The notes below the pieces were generated by a model that was given only the letters and a program-made list of their open reading frames with translations, had not been told where the DNA came from and made no database searches. Of a stretch of DNA of 64,000 bases, positions 42,540 through 51,815 are shown in pieces. The position numbers were made by a program, and so were the translations under genes. Within the stretch, counting starts at the first letter, position 1. Each line of letters opens with the position of its first letter. Origin of the DNA: Mixta gaviniae. Its GTDB lineage: Bacteria; Pseudomonadota; Gammaproteobacteria; Enterobacterales; Enterobacteriaceae. Location: positions 4,092,001 through 4,156,000 of the forward strand of contig NZ_CP026377.1 in assembly GCF_002953195.1 (NCBI RefSeq), read 5' to 3'.

Positions 42540-42554
42540 TGAAACAATGTTTCA
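42540..42554. promoter_or_regulatory. KdgR-type operator (ogl side)
   Basis: TGAAACAATGTTTCA fits the KdgR consensus and is followed by AATTT. TATGAT at 42525-42530 could be the -10 box, placing the operator just after the start site of ogl. Confidence 0.88.
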
Positions 42555-42587
42555 ATTTGAAGCAAAATCTGGCGTGAGGAAAAATCT

Positions 42588-43754
42588 ATGGCGAAAGGGA
42601 ACCGTATACACCTGCCTTTTCATCGCTTTACCGATGAGAAGACCGGCGCCGACATGGTGCGATTAACGCCGCCTGAGGTGTTATGTCATCGCAACTATTT
42701 TTATCAGAAGTGCTTCTTCAACGACGGCAGCAAACTGCTGTTCGCCGGCGAGTTTGACGGCCAGCGCAACTATTATCTGCTCGATCTGCAGCTGCAGCAG
42801 GCGACGCAGCTAACGGAAGGTGCGGGCGATAACACCTTCGGCGGCTTCCTCTCGCCGGACGATCGTTACCTGTTTTATGTGAAAAACGAACGTCAGCTGC
42901 GCCGCGTCGATCTGCAGAGCCTGGAAGAGAAGGTTATCTATAGCGTGCCGGAAGCCTGGGTCGGCTACGGCACCTGGGTCGCCAACAGCGACTGCACTAA
43001 GCTGGTCGGCATCGAAATCGACCGCCAGGACTGGGAGCCGCTCAGCGACTGGCAGGTGTTTAAAACCTTTTTTGAAAAGAACCCGCATTGCCGCCTGCTG
43101 CGGGTCGATCTGCAAACCGGCGAGGCGCAGACCATCCTCGATCAGCGGCTGTGGCTGGGGCACCCGATCTACCGGCCGTTTGACGACCATACCGTCGCCT
43201 TCTGCCACGAAGGGCCGCACGATCGCGTGGATGCGCGCATGTGGCTGATCGATGAGGATGGCGCCAATATGCGCAAGGTGAAAGATCACGCGGAAGGCGA
43301 AAGCTGCACCCATGAGTTCTGGGTGCCGGACGGATCGGCGTTGATCTACGTCTCCTATCATAAGGCGCGGGCCGATCGCGAGATCTGCCGTTTCGATCCC
43401 GTCACCGGCCATAATGAAGTGCTGATGACCATGCCCGCCTGCTCTCACCTGATGAGTAACCATAACGGCACCTTGCTGGTCGGCGACGGTGCCGGCACGC
43501 CGGTGGATGTACAGGACACCAAAGGCTACACCATTGATAACGATCCGATGCTGTGGCTGTTTGACGTGGCGACGCGTCAGCATCGTCCACTGGCGGCGCA
43601 TAACAGCTCCTGGCGCGTGCTGGATGGCGATCGTCAGGTTACGCATCCGCATCCGTCGTTTACGCCGGACGATAAGCAAGTGCTGTTCACCACCGATTAT
43701 GAAGGCCAGCCAGCGCTCTATCTGGCAGCCATCAAAGAGAACTTCTTCAGCTAA
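42588..43754 (+). CDS. ogl: Oligogalacturonide lyase
   Basis: This 388-residue cytoplasmic lyase (PL22 family) cleaves short pectin oligomers, mainly digalacturonates, to 4-deoxy-5-hexosulose uronate. It is a seven-bladed propeller: FAGEFDGQRNYYLLDL, SPDDRYLFYVKNERQLRRVD, EFWVPDGSALIYVSYHK, CSHLMSNHNGTLLVGDGAGT and HPSFTPDDKQVLFTTDYEG carry the repeat motifs and the histidines of the manganese site. The length equals characterised Ogl proteins (388). GAGGA precedes the ATG. kdgF starts 15 bp downstream, so they form an operon under KdgR. Confidence 0.96.
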   Translation: MAKGNRIHLPFHRFTDEKTGADMVRLTPPEVLCHRNYFYQKCFFNDGSKLLFAGEFDGQRNYYLLDLQLQQATQLTEGAGDNTFGGFLSPDDRYLFYVKNERQLRRVDLQSLEEKVIYSVPEAWVGYGTWVANSDCTKLVGIEIDRQDWEPLSDWQVFKTFFEKNPHCRLLRVDLQTGEAQTILDQRLWLGHPIYRPFDDHTVAFCHEGPHDRVDARMWLIDEDGANMRKVKDHAEGESCTHEFWVPDGSALIYVSYHKARADREICRFDPVTGHNEVLMTMPACSHLMSNHNGTLLVGDGAGTPVDVQDTKGYTIDNDPMLWLFDVATRQHRPLAAHNSSWRVLDGDRQVTHPHPSFTPDDKQVLFTTDYEGQPALYLAAIKENFFS

Positions 43755-43769
43755 CTGCAGGACAGGCGC

Positions 43770-44093
43770 ATGTTTACTTTCAGAGAACAAACCCAGGCAG
43801 AACAGGTGGGCGAAGGCGTTACACGACGCGTGCTGGCGCACGGCGGCGGCATGATGGCGGTTGAAGTGACCTTTGAGAAAGATGCGGTCGGCCCGCTGCA
43901 TCATCATCCGCACGAGCAGCTGACCTATGTGCTGTCAGGGCGCTTCGCCTTCACTATCGATGACGAAACGCATGAAGTGGGCGCGGGCGATACGCTGTAT
44001 AAGAAACCTAACGTGGTTCACGGCTGCGTGTGCCTGGAGCCGGGCGTGCTGCTGGATACCTTTACGCCGCAGCGCGAGGATTTCCTCTCCTGA
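43770..44093 (+). CDS. kdgF: Cupin KdgF, unsaturated uronate linearisation
   Basis: This 107-residue single cupin opens unsaturated galacturonate to the linear 5-keto form. The metal-binding motif is PLHHHPHEQLTYVLSGRFAF (histidines and glutamine), and the second cupin motif contains GDTLYKKPNVVHGCVCLEPG. It acts with Ogl, and its product feeds the isomerase step. It is the second gene of the ogl-kdgF operon, followed by a strong terminator. Confidence 0.95.
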   Translation: MFTFREQTQAEQVGEGVTRRVLAHGGGMMAVEVTFEKDAVGPLHHHPHEQLTYVLSGRFAFTIDDETHEVGAGDTLYKKPNVVHGCVCLEPGVLLDTFTPQREDFLS

Positions 44094-44099
44094 AAATAG

Positions 44100-44137
44100 C
44101 GGCGGCGGGCGCCTTATCGGATGCCCGCCGCCGTTTT
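44100..44137. terminator. Terminator between kdgF and the gluconate dehydrogenase operon
   Basis: CGGCGGCGGGC and GCCCGCCGCCG form an 11-bp perfect stem followed by TTTT on the plus strand. On the minus strand only short T runs follow, so it mainly serves kdgF. Confidence 0.9.
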
Positions 44138-44183
44138 CTGTCGCCGTCACAGGCAATGGCCTGACGACGTACCGCCGCGTCGG

Positions 44184-45509
44184 CTAGTGTTCGGCCTGCG
44201 GCAACTTCTCGATATCCACGTTGCCCTGCTGCTGCGCCACGAACGTCTCTTTACGCACTTCGGCGACATCGCCCGCGGTCACCGGTTTCGCGCCTGTATT
44301 GCCCCAGCTGGTGCGAATAAAGTTCACCACGTCTGCCACCTGATGGTCATCCAGACGCCAGCCGAAGCCCGGCATCACTACGGTGGTCGGCGCGTCCTTC
44401 ACGCCCGGCAGCGTACTGCCGGTCAGCACGATATGGATAAGCGAGGTGGGATCGTCCGCCAGCACGACCGGATTGCCGCGCAGCGCCGGGAAGAAGCGCT
44501 TGTAACCGCGTCCGTCGGTGCGGTGGCAGGCGGCGCAGCTGTCGACATACTCCGCCGCGCCCGCCTTGCTGTCGTCACCTTTCCACAGCGCCTGCGCCAC
44601 GGCATCGTCAGGCTGGAAACCCGCCTGCGACGGATCCTTCGCGCCCAGCGATTTCAGATAGCGCGCGATCGCCCGGATATCCTTATCGTCGAGATGCTGC
44701 AGGCTATGCTCTACCACCTCCGTCATGCCGCCGAAGGCCGCCGTATCGTCATTGCGCCCGGTGCTGAGGAACTGCACCAGATCCTCTTCGCTCCAGCGTC
44801 CCAGGCCGTCGCGGTTATCGCCGCGCAGGTTGCTGGCGGTCCAGCCGTCGATCGGCGCGTTGCTGCCGGAGAGGTAGTCGCCGCCCTTCTCATCGCTCAG
44901 CACTTTCTCCTGCATGGTAAAGCTGCGCGGCGTATGGCAGGCGCCGCAGTGGCCTAACCCTTCCACCAGGTAGCGTCCGCGCGCCAGATCCGCTTCTTCG
45001 CCGCTTTTCGGCTGGAACGCCTTCACGTCCGGCGCAAAAATGCCGCGCCAGATCGCCAGCGGCCAGCGCATGGAGAGCGGCCAGGGAATATCGCTCTCTT
45101 TATTCTGCTGCGCCACCGGCGCCACGCCGTGCATAAAGTAAGCGTAAAGCGCCTGCATATCCTCGTCGCTGACCACCGCGTAAGAGGGATAAGGCATCGC
45201 CGGATAGAGGGTATCGCCGTTTTTCGCTATGCCGTGACGCACTGCTTTCTGGAAGTCGTCATAGCTATAGCTGCCGATACCGGTCGCTTTATCCGGGGTA
45301 ATGTTGGTGGAGTAGATGGTGCCGATCGGGGTCGCCATCGCCAGCCCGCCGGCAAAGGGTTTCCCCTCTTTGCTGGTGTGGCAGGCGACGCAATCCCCTG
45401 CGCGCGCCAGATATTCGCCGCGTTTGATCAGATCGCCGGCCTGGTCGTCGGCCGCCATCGCGCCAGAGGCTGTAGCCAGCAGGCACAGCGCCAGTAATGC
45501 CTTTTTCAT
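44184..45509 (-). CDS. FAD-gluconate 2-dehydrogenase, cytochrome c subunit
   Basis: This is a 441-residue tri-haem cytochrome c with a signal peptide (MKKALLALCLLATASGAMA). Three CxxCH haem sites are visible: CVACHTS (about residue 40), CGACHTP (about 190) and CAACHRT (about 325). It passes electrons from the FAD subunit to ubiquinone at the periplasmic membrane face. ATG 45509 is chosen because AAGG lies 9 bases upstream; 45518 has no room for a ribosome site. It is the last gene of the three-gene operon. The substrate could also be 2-ketogluconate. Confidence 0.92.
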   Translation of the reverse strand: MKKALLALCLLATASGAMAADDQAGDLIKRGEYLARAGDCVACHTSKEGKPFAGGLAMATPIGTIYSTNITPDKATGIGSYSYDDFQKAVRHGIAKNGDTLYPAMPYPSYAVVSDEDMQALYAYFMHGVAPVAQQNKESDIPWPLSMRWPLAIWRGIFAPDVKAFQPKSGEEADLARGRYLVEGLGHCGACHTPRSFTMQEKVLSDEKGGDYLSGSNAPIDGWTASNLRGDNRDGLGRWSEEDLVQFLSTGRNDDTAAFGGMTEVVEHSLQHLDDKDIRAIARYLKSLGAKDPSQAGFQPDDAVAQALWKGDDSKAGAAEYVDSCAACHRTDGRGYKRFFPALRGNPVVLADDPTSLIHIVLTGSTLPGVKDAPTTVVMPGFGWRLDDHQVADVVNFIRTSWGNTGAKPVTAGDVAEVRKETFVAQQQGNVDIEKLPQAEH

Positions 45510-45520
45510 CACCATCATCC

Positions 45521-47302
45521 TTATGCCTGTACCAGCGGTCCGGGGTTTTTCAGATACTGTTCACGGATCGCCTTCGCCGACCAGTAGGTCAACGCGGCGA
45601 CCATGCCGGTCGGGTTATAACCCAGCCCCTGCGGGAACGCCGAGGCGCCCGGCACAAAGACGTTCGGCACGTCCCAGCTCTGCAGATAGCGGTTTACCGC
45701 GCTGGTCTTCGGATCCTCGCCCATGATCGCGCCGCCGTTCATATGCGTGGTTTGATAAACGGTGGTGTCGAAGTGGGTGCCCTGCACTTTCGGCGCGCCG
45801 ATGATCTCTTTCGGGTTCATCGCGACGGCGATTTTGCGCATGCGATCGTGCATAAACTGCGACATCTTGATGTCGTTATCCTGCCAGTCAAAGGTCATGC
45901 GCAGCAGCGGCTGACCAAAGGCATCTTTGTAGTTCGGATCGAGATCGAGGTAGTTGGCGCGATAAGACTGGTGCGCGCCGTGCGCATCCATTGAAACATG
46001 GTGCGTATAGTGATCGGCCACCGCCGCCTTCCACTTACTGCCCCAGCCCGGCGTGCCCTGCGGCACCGGCAGGCCGGAGATCGGCTTCACGCCCGCCTGG
46101 TTGACCCAGAAAGGCGAACCGCCAACAAAGCCATATTTGCCATGGTCGAAGTTATCAGCATTGAAATCATCCACGCCGACGCCCGCGCCGCCCGCGCCGA
46201 TAAAGTTATTGGTATGCACATCCTTGCCGAAGAACGCCTTAATGGTAGAGATGTTCTGATAGGCGAAGTTGCGGCCCACCACCCCTTCATTGGTAATCGG
46301 GTTGTAAGGCTTGCCGATGCCGGAAAGCAGCATCAGATGCACGTTGTGGAACTGGAACGCGGAGAGGATCACCAGATCCGCCGGCTGCTCGATCTGGCGG
46401 CCCTGCGCATCGACATAGGTCACGCCGGTGGCGCGTTTTTTATCGTCGGTGAGGTTAACGCGCAATACGTGCGAGTTGTCGCGCAGCTCGAATTTCGGCT
46501 CCTGACGCAGCGCCGGCCAGATGTTAACGTTCGGCGATGCCTTGGAATACATGTAGCAGGCGTAGCCGCTGCAGTAGCCGCAGAAGTTGCACGGTCCCAT
46601 CTGCGCGCCATAAGTATTGGTGTAAGGGCCAGAGGTGTTGGCGGACGGCAGATCGTAAGGATGATAGCCTACCGACTCGGCCGCCCTGGCGAACAGCTGG
46701 GCGGAATATGTGCGCTTCTGCGGCGGCAGCGGGAAATCGTCGGAGCGATCGGGCGCAAAGGGGTTGCCGCGGCCCTGGCCGACGATTTTGCCCTTAATGC
46801 TCCAGGCGGAGCCGGAGGTGCCGAACACTTTCTCCGCCTTATCGAAGAACGGCTCCAGTTCGTCGTAGGTGACGCCGAAATCCTGAATGGTCATGCCGTC
46901 CGGGATAAAGTTTTTGCCGTAGCGCTCTTCATAGTGGCTGCGCATACGCAGCTCAATCGGGTCGACGCGGAAGTGGACGCCAGACCAGTGCAGGCCGGCG
47001 CCGCCGGTGCCGGTGCCCGGCAGGAACGCCGCCAGCTGGCGGTAAGGCTGCGCGGTCTGTGAGACATCATGGCGGATGGTGACGGTGCTTTTCGACAGAT
47101 CCTGAAACAGCTTTTTGCGCACGTTATAGGTCAGTTCGTCGATCACCTGCGGATAGGAACCGTCCGGGTAGGTATCGCGATGCGGGCCGCGCTCCAGTGC
47201 CACCACATGCAGGCCCGCTTCCGTCAGCTCTTTTGCCATAATAGAACCGGCCCAGCCGAAGCCGACAATGACCGCGTCCACTTTTTTCATTACGTTTGCC
47301 AT
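45521..47302 (-). CDS. FAD-gluconate 2-dehydrogenase, flavoprotein (GMC) subunit
   Basis: The 593-residue flavoprotein has the FAD-binding motif VDAVIVGFGWAGSIMAKELT near the N-terminus, the GMC signature FLPGTGTGGAGLHWSGVHFR and the C-terminal VFVPGASAFPQGLGYNPTGM. Several cysteines in NFCGYCSGYACYMY may form an iron-sulphur cluster, as in related fructose and gluconate dehydrogenases. It has no signal peptide and would be exported folded with the Tat-bearing small subunit. It oxidises gluconate, probably to 2-ketogluconate. It lies 2 bp after the small subunit gene. Confidence 0.93.
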   Translation of the reverse strand: MANVMKKVDAVIVGFGWAGSIMAKELTEAGLHVVALERGPHRDTYPDGSYPQVIDELTYNVRKKLFQDLSKSTVTIRHDVSQTAQPYRQLAAFLPGTGTGGAGLHWSGVHFRVDPIELRMRSHYEERYGKNFIPDGMTIQDFGVTYDELEPFFDKAEKVFGTSGSAWSIKGKIVGQGRGNPFAPDRSDDFPLPPQKRTYSAQLFARAAESVGYHPYDLPSANTSGPYTNTYGAQMGPCNFCGYCSGYACYMYSKASPNVNIWPALRQEPKFELRDNSHVLRVNLTDDKKRATGVTYVDAQGRQIEQPADLVILSAFQFHNVHLMLLSGIGKPYNPITNEGVVGRNFAYQNISTIKAFFGKDVHTNNFIGAGGAGVGVDDFNADNFDHGKYGFVGGSPFWVNQAGVKPISGLPVPQGTPGWGSKWKAAVADHYTHHVSMDAHGAHQSYRANYLDLDPNYKDAFGQPLLRMTFDWQDNDIKMSQFMHDRMRKIAVAMNPKEIIGAPKVQGTHFDTTVYQTTHMNGGAIMGEDPKTSAVNRYLQSWDVPNVFVPGASAFPQGLGYNPTGMVAALTYWSAKAIREQYLKNPGPLVQA

Positions 47303-47304
47303 GC

Positions 47305-48045
47305 TTATGCTCTTTCTCCACGAATCGATACCGCCGGGAAGGGATAACGCTCACCGCGCTCCACCCAGTCCATAAAATCAGCGCGTGCGCCGGGGAAGCC
47401 GATCAGCTTCCAGCCCACCATGTGCTGATTGCCGCCGTGCAGCGGATCGCAGAAAAAGCCCTCGCGGGTGTTTTGCAGCAGATAAGCGAAAAAGACCTTC
47501 GCCGGCAGCTGCTTAAAGCTGGCTTTGTTGCTTTCGAACTCGCCAAGCAGCGCATCCTGCTGGTCGGCGCTTAGCGCGGCAAAGGCTTTGCCGTGCTGTT
47601 GTTTCGCCCAGGCGTCCGCTTCGGCAATGCCCAGACGATAGATCTGCTGCGGCACCAGCGGCAGCTGGTAACCCAGCTCTTTCGGCGCGTCAGGATTGAA
47701 CGGCCCCTGCATATACCAGTTGCTGCCGGTGGCGTACGGGGTATTCATTTGCCGATCGATAAACTCCGGCACGCCCGCTTCCAGCGCGCCCGGACCGCGT
47801 TCATCCGCCGGGATCAGGCGCGCCACGGCGGCCTTGATAAAGGCGAACTCTTCGGTGGAGAACCAGACCGGCTGATAATCGCGTGCGGTTTGCGGCCCGG
47901 CAGGAGCCGCCTTTTCGTTGGCCTGCGCGCTGCCGCTAAGGCCCAGTGATGCAATCCCGGTGGTGCCCATCGCGACGGCGGGCGCCAGCGTGATGGTTTT
48001 CAGGAGAAAGTCTCTCCTGGAAGTACTCGTTTTTTCTTTCGACAT
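47305..48045 (-). CDS. FAD-gluconate 2-dehydrogenase, subunit 3 (Tat-exported)
   Basis: The 246-residue small subunit has a textbook Tat signal ([20 protein letters not shown]) ending near SGSAQA. The family region follows: [35 protein letters not shown] and [20 protein letters not shown]. It is required for export and assembly of the flavoprotein. It is the first gene of the operon, and a GntR-type palindrome lies 107 bp upstream. Confidence 0.93.
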   Translation of the reverse strand: MSKEKTSTSRRDFLLKTITLAPAVAMGTTGIASLGLSGSAQANEKAAPAGPQTARDYQPVWFSTEEFAFIKAAVARLIPADERGPGALEAGVPEFIDRQMNTPYATGSNWYMQGPFNPDAPKELGYQLPLVPQQIYRLGIAEADAWAKQQHGKAFAALSADQQDALLGEFESNKASFKQLPAKVFFAYLLQNTREGFFCDPLHGGNQHMVGWKLIGFPGARADFMDWVERGERYPFPAVSIRGERA

Positions 48046-48365
48046 GACATTGCCTTAGCGCGCGTTGCTTAACGGCGCAACTGTTGATTGTCTCTGTTTT
48101 ATTGTGGTTGTTATCGCATTGCGCAGGGCATTCCGGATGGAAAACAGGCTCTTGTTACCGGTAACAATGGCGCGCATTGTAACAGCTATTTTGTAAAATC
48201 TTTAGCTTCAAAAAACAAAAACACACAAATTCCTTAACATTAAACTGACATTGTCCGCTTTTGCTCGCTCTGAACACAAATCGCCGTAACGACTGGTCAC
48301 AACCCACCACAGACGGTTAACGATTTCGCAGGCTATAAAGAAGCGATTTTTGATGCGGAGAAGCT
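48046..48365. other. Divergent promoter region, gluconate dehydrogenase / sbmA
   Basis: No gene is present in these 320 bp. They contain the GntR-type palindrome (48152-48167) and an AT-rich stretch (48180-48250) suited to promoters in both directions. GGAG at 48357-48360 serves sbmA. Confidence 0.5.
48152..48167. promoter_or_regulatory. GntR-type palindrome upstream of gluconate dehydrogenase
   Basis: TTGTTACCGGTAACAA is a perfect 16-bp palindrome that resembles the gluconate repressor (GntR/IdnR) operators of enterics, which share the TTACC-GTAAC core. It lies between the divergent gluconate dehydrogenase operon and sbmA. Confidence 0.75.
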
Positions 48366-49595
48366 ATGTTCAGTTCCTTTTTTCCCCGGCCCGCGCTCTT
48401 TTTCAGCAGCGCGGCCCTGTTTAGCCTGACGGCGGCGCTGCTCTGGTTTGAGGGCGCCAGCCAGCTGCTGTTTCACCTGTCGCCGTTTGCCGCCTGGGCC
48501 GGCAAAACGCCGCCCGATAACGCCTGGCGCTTTCTTCAGCCCGACGAGCTATGGTTTTACGCCTGGTTCGCCGCGCTGACGGCGCTGTTCGCCACCGTCT
48601 GGGCGATCGCCAGCCCGCATCCCTGGCAGCGCTGGTCAGTGTGGGGAACCGCGCTGATCCTGTTTCTGACCTGGTTCGACGTGCATGTCGGCGTCGCCAT
48701 CAACGCCTGGTACGGTCCCTTCTATGATCTGATCCAGCAGGCGCTGGAGAAGGCAGGTTCAGTCCCGATGGCCGCCTTTTACCAGCAGATCGGCGATTTT
48801 CTTAGCATTGCGCTGATTGCGGTGGTGGTCGGCGTGCTAAACGCTTTCTTTATCAGCCACTGGGTGTTTCGCTGGCGTACGGCAATGAACCAGTGGTATC
48901 TGACGCACTGGCAGCAGCTGCGCCACGTGGAAGGGGCGGCGCAGCGCGTGCAGGAAGACACGATGCGCTTCTCCAGCACGCTGGAGGAGTGGGGCGTCAA
49001 TCTGATCCAGGCAGTGATGACGCTGGTGGCGTTTTTGCCGGTGCTGGTGGGGCTGTCGCAACATGTCAAAAGCGTGCCGATCCTCGGCAGCCTGCCTGAC
49101 GGGCTGGTGCTGGCGGCGCTGTTCTGGTCACTGTTTGGCACCCTGCTGCTGGGGCTGGTGGGCATTAAGCTGCCGGGACTGGAGTTCCGCAATCAGCGGG
49201 TCGAAGCCGCCTACCGTAAAGAGCTGGTCTACGGCGAAGATGACGCCCGCCGCGCCGCACCCGCCACGGTGCGCGAGCTGTTCAGTCGGGTGCGCCATAA
49301 CTATTTCCGTCTCTGGTTTCACTATCTCTATTTCAACGTGACGCGCATTCTCTATCTGCAGGTGGATAGCATGTTCGGCCTGTTTCTCCTGCTGCCGACC
49401 ATTATTGTCGGCGGCCTGACGCTTGGATTATTGCAGCAGATCACCAACGTCTTCGATCAGGTGCGTCAGGCGTTCCAGTATCTGATTACCTCCTGGTCGA
49501 CGCTGGTGTCGCTGATGTCGATTTATAAGCGTCTGCGCAGCTTTGAGCAGGCGATTGACGATGGAAGCAGACGGGGCGTGCTGCAACAACGCTAA
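48366..49595 (+). CDS. sbmA: Peptide antibiotic transporter SbmA
   Basis: This 409-residue inner-membrane importer takes up microcins, bleomycin and proline-rich peptides by proton motive force. It matches SbmA/BacA over its length: VGVAINAWYGPFYDLIQQAL, HWVFRWRTAMNQWYLTHWQQ, LRHVEGAAQRVQEDTMRFSS, KLPGLEFRNQRVEAAYRKEL and VYGEDDARRAAPATVRELFS. About seven or eight hydrophobic segments are seen. There is no ATPase domain, as expected. The usual downstream partner yaiW is absent. Confidence 0.96.
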   Translation: MFSSFFPRPALFFSSAALFSLTAALLWFEGASQLLFHLSPFAAWAGKTPPDNAWRFLQPDELWFYAWFAALTALFATVWAIASPHPWQRWSVWGTALILFLTWFDVHVGVAINAWYGPFYDLIQQALEKAGSVPMAAFYQQIGDFLSIALIAVVVGVLNAFFISHWVFRWRTAMNQWYLTHWQQLRHVEGAAQRVQEDTMRFSSTLEEWGVNLIQAVMTLVAFLPVLVGLSQHVKSVPILGSLPDGLVLAALFWSLFGTLLLGLVGIKLPGLEFRNQRVEAAYRKELVYGEDDARRAAPATVRELFSRVRHNYFRLWFHYLYFNVTRILYLQVDSMFGLFLLLPTIIVGGLTLGLLQQITNVFDQVRQAFQYLITSWSTLVSLMSIYKRLRSFEQAIDDGSRRGVLQQR

Positions 49596-49960
49596 GGGGT
49601 CACGCGGGAAAGTAAACCACAGGCGGGGGTGAGGCGCGCTTTGGCCACGCCGTCAGCGGCTGTTGAAGCATAACGGCAGGCCCTCTGCGCGTTAACCGTC
49701 GTCAACACCACCGGTCATCTTCGCCTGGCCCGGAGGACCGCAAAGCCGCCTAATCACCCTATTCAGGCCGCAATCACGTCGCCCTGCCGTGCGGCTGGCT
49801 GTTCGCCCTTCTCACGGGCGTACCTTCAGGCGGAGCGATAACGTGGCGCAAAACGCGCGGGCGATGGCAAACAGCGATCTGGCGCTGCGGGAAACGCCGC
49901 AGCGCCAGTATGTCACCCCGCTGGCGGCGCGTCTGGCACGGGCCGCCGGGAAAGAAGAGA
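49596..49960. other. Gap between sbmA and the dihydroxyacetone kinase gene
   Basis: No confident gene is seen. A 12-bp perfect hairpin CTGGCGCTGCGG/CCGCAGCGCCAG lies at 49879-49908. A plus-strand frame 49843-49968 ends YVTPLAARLARAAGKEETI, faintly like a dihydrolipoamide acyltransferase E3-binding motif, and might be a relic. No clear sbmA terminator was found. Confidence 0.45.
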
Positions 49961-51598
49961 CTATTTAAGCGCGGCGAACACACGCTCTACCGCGTAAGCG
50001 CCCGGATCCTTCACCCCGTTGAGGCTCTCCTGATTCAGATAGGAGGAGCGTCCCGCCTTAGCGGCGCCCATGCTGGCGGTAGAATCCGCGCCCTGCTGCG
50101 CGGCGGCGGCGGCGGCATCCAGCCCCTGGCCGGCAATCAACGCCTGCAGCGCAGGCTCCAGCGCATCGATCAGCGTGCGGTCGCCGACGCGCGCGCCGCC
50201 GTAGTGTTTCATCCGTTCCAGCCCGGCCATCAGCGCCTGCGGCAGCGCTTTGCCCTCTTCCAGCTGCTGGCCGGCGGCGGTAAACATAATCGACATCAGC
50301 ACGCCGCTGGAGCCGCCCATCACCACCGCCAGCTGCTCGCCAATCAGCGTCAGCAGGCGCGATGGCTCATTAAGGGGCAGCCTGTTCTGCTGGCTGCCCT
50401 GCAGGATTTTGCGCGCACCGGCGGCGAAGGTGGAGCCGGTATCGCCATCGCCGACCTTCGCATCCAGCTTATTCAGATCGCCTTCCAGGTCAATCAGCGT
50501 CTGGCACAGGGTCTCCACCACGCGCCGCGTCGCCGCATTGTCGGAGGGTTGCGCTTCCTGCTGGCGTTTAATCGCTTCGCCTTTGACGGGCTCCGGCATG
50601 CGCAACGCCTGCACCGGCTGCCAGCCGCTTGCCTCCACCGGCGCCTGCAGCGCCTGCAGCCGTTCTTCATCCAGCAGCAGCGTCGTCAGGGAGAAACCTT
50701 TCATATCCAGCGAGTTGACCAGCGTGGCGGGGCCGAGCAGATGAGTAACACGTTCACCCAGCGGCGTCTTTGCCGTTTCGCGCACCAGCACGCCCATTTC
50801 CAGCAGCGAAAAGCCGCCGAGGTTGTTAACCAGCAGCAGCGCCTTTTTATCCTGCGGCACCTTTTCCGCCAGCTTTTGCGCCATGATCTGCACGATTTCG
50901 CGGCTGTTCTGCGTTTTTAGCGTTTTGACGCCCGGCTCGCCGTGAATGCCCATGCCAAGTTCGCTTTCGCCTTCCGCCACGCGATTGTCGGGCGCTTCGC
51001 CGGGAATATGGCAGGTAGAGAACGCGAGTCCGATGCTGGCGGTCTCGTCAATCGCCCGCTGCGCGCGCTGCGTCACCTCCTGCAGCGAGGCGCCCTGCTC
51101 AGCGTAATAGCCCGCCAGCTTATGGATCAGCACCGTGCCCGCCAGGCCGCGTGGCTGCGGGTTATCCGGCAGCGCGATATCATCTTTCACAATCGCCAGT
51201 TCAACCTTGTAGCCCAGCGCGCGCGCTTTTTCCGCCGCCAGGCCAAAGTTCAGGCGGTCGCCGGTATAGTTTTTCACGATCAGCAGGCAGCCCGCCTCGC
51301 CGGTTACGTTGATGATGGCGCTCAGCACCGCATCGACGCTGGGCGAAGCGAACACGTCGCCGCACACCGCCGCGGTCAGCATCCCTTTACCCACAAAGCC
51401 GACGTGCGCTGGTTCATGCCCGGATCCGCCGCCGGAGATCAGCGCCACCTTGCGCTTGTCCCAGTCATTGCGCACCACAACGCGAATACCTTCGCCCACC
51501 TCAAGCCGGCTCAGATTGTGGTAAGGGGCGCTCAGCAGCGCGCCCTCAATCGCTTCGTTCACCAGTTCGCTTTTTTCGTTCATGAAAAACTGACTCAT
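49961..51598 (-). CDS. ATP-dependent dihydroxyacetone kinase (DhaK-DhaL fusion)
   Basis: This 545-residue enzyme phosphorylates dihydroxyacetone with ATP. The DhaK half begins MSQFFMNEKSELVNEAIEGA and contains VALISGGGSGHEPAHVGFVG, VKNYTGDRLNFGLAAEKARA and the histidine that binds the substrate covalently in FSTCHIPGE. The DhaL half contains LDAKVGDGDTGSTFAAGARK and VVMGGSSGVLMSIMFTAAGQ. It matches the Citrobacter type (552 residues), not the PTS-dependent DhaKLM type. ATG 51598 is chosen because MSQFF is the conserved start and AGAGGAAA precedes it. A seven-copy hairpin array lies upstream. Confidence 0.95.
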   Translation of the reverse strand: MSQFFMNEKSELVNEAIEGALLSAPYHNLSRLEVGEGIRVVVRNDWDKRKVALISGGGSGHEPAHVGFVGKGMLTAAVCGDVFASPSVDAVLSAIINVTGEAGCLLIVKNYTGDRLNFGLAAEKARALGYKVELAIVKDDIALPDNPQPRGLAGTVLIHKLAGYYAEQGASLQEVTQRAQRAIDETASIGLAFSTCHIPGEAPDNRVAEGESELGMGIHGEPGVKTLKTQNSREIVQIMAQKLAEKVPQDKKALLLVNNLGGFSLLEMGVLVRETAKTPLGERVTHLLGPATLVNSLDMKGFSLTTLLLDEERLQALQAPVEASGWQPVQALRMPEPVKGEAIKRQQEAQPSDNAATRRVVETLCQTLIDLEGDLNKLDAKVGDGDTGSTFAAGARKILQGSQQNRLPLNEPSRLLTLIGEQLAVVMGGSSGVLMSIMFTAAGQQLEEGKALPQALMAGLERMKHYGGARVGDRTLIDALEPALQALIAGQGLDAAAAAAQQGADSTASMGAAKAGRSSYLNQESLNGVKDPGAYAVERVFAALK

Positions 51599-51815
51599 GG
51601 TTTCCTCTCTTGTGTTGACGCGCCCAGCCGCGGCGGCGCAAAACGTTAACTGTAGTTGAAAAAGCAGGCGTTTATTCGGCGAAAAGGGTGAGCCGGAGAG
51701 ATGCAGCAAGTAAAAAAAGGAGAAGAATGGCGTAACCAGAGGGGAGGCAGAAAGGCGAGTAAAGTTGCGATCAGCAGACGCAGGTTGAAATGCGCGCTTC
51801 GCCTCAGGGCGCATA

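Noticed and set aside
45998..47062. Antisense frame opposite the gluconate dehydrogenase flavoprotein
   Set aside because: The flavoprotein frame has clear FAD and GMC motifs; the opposite frame has none.
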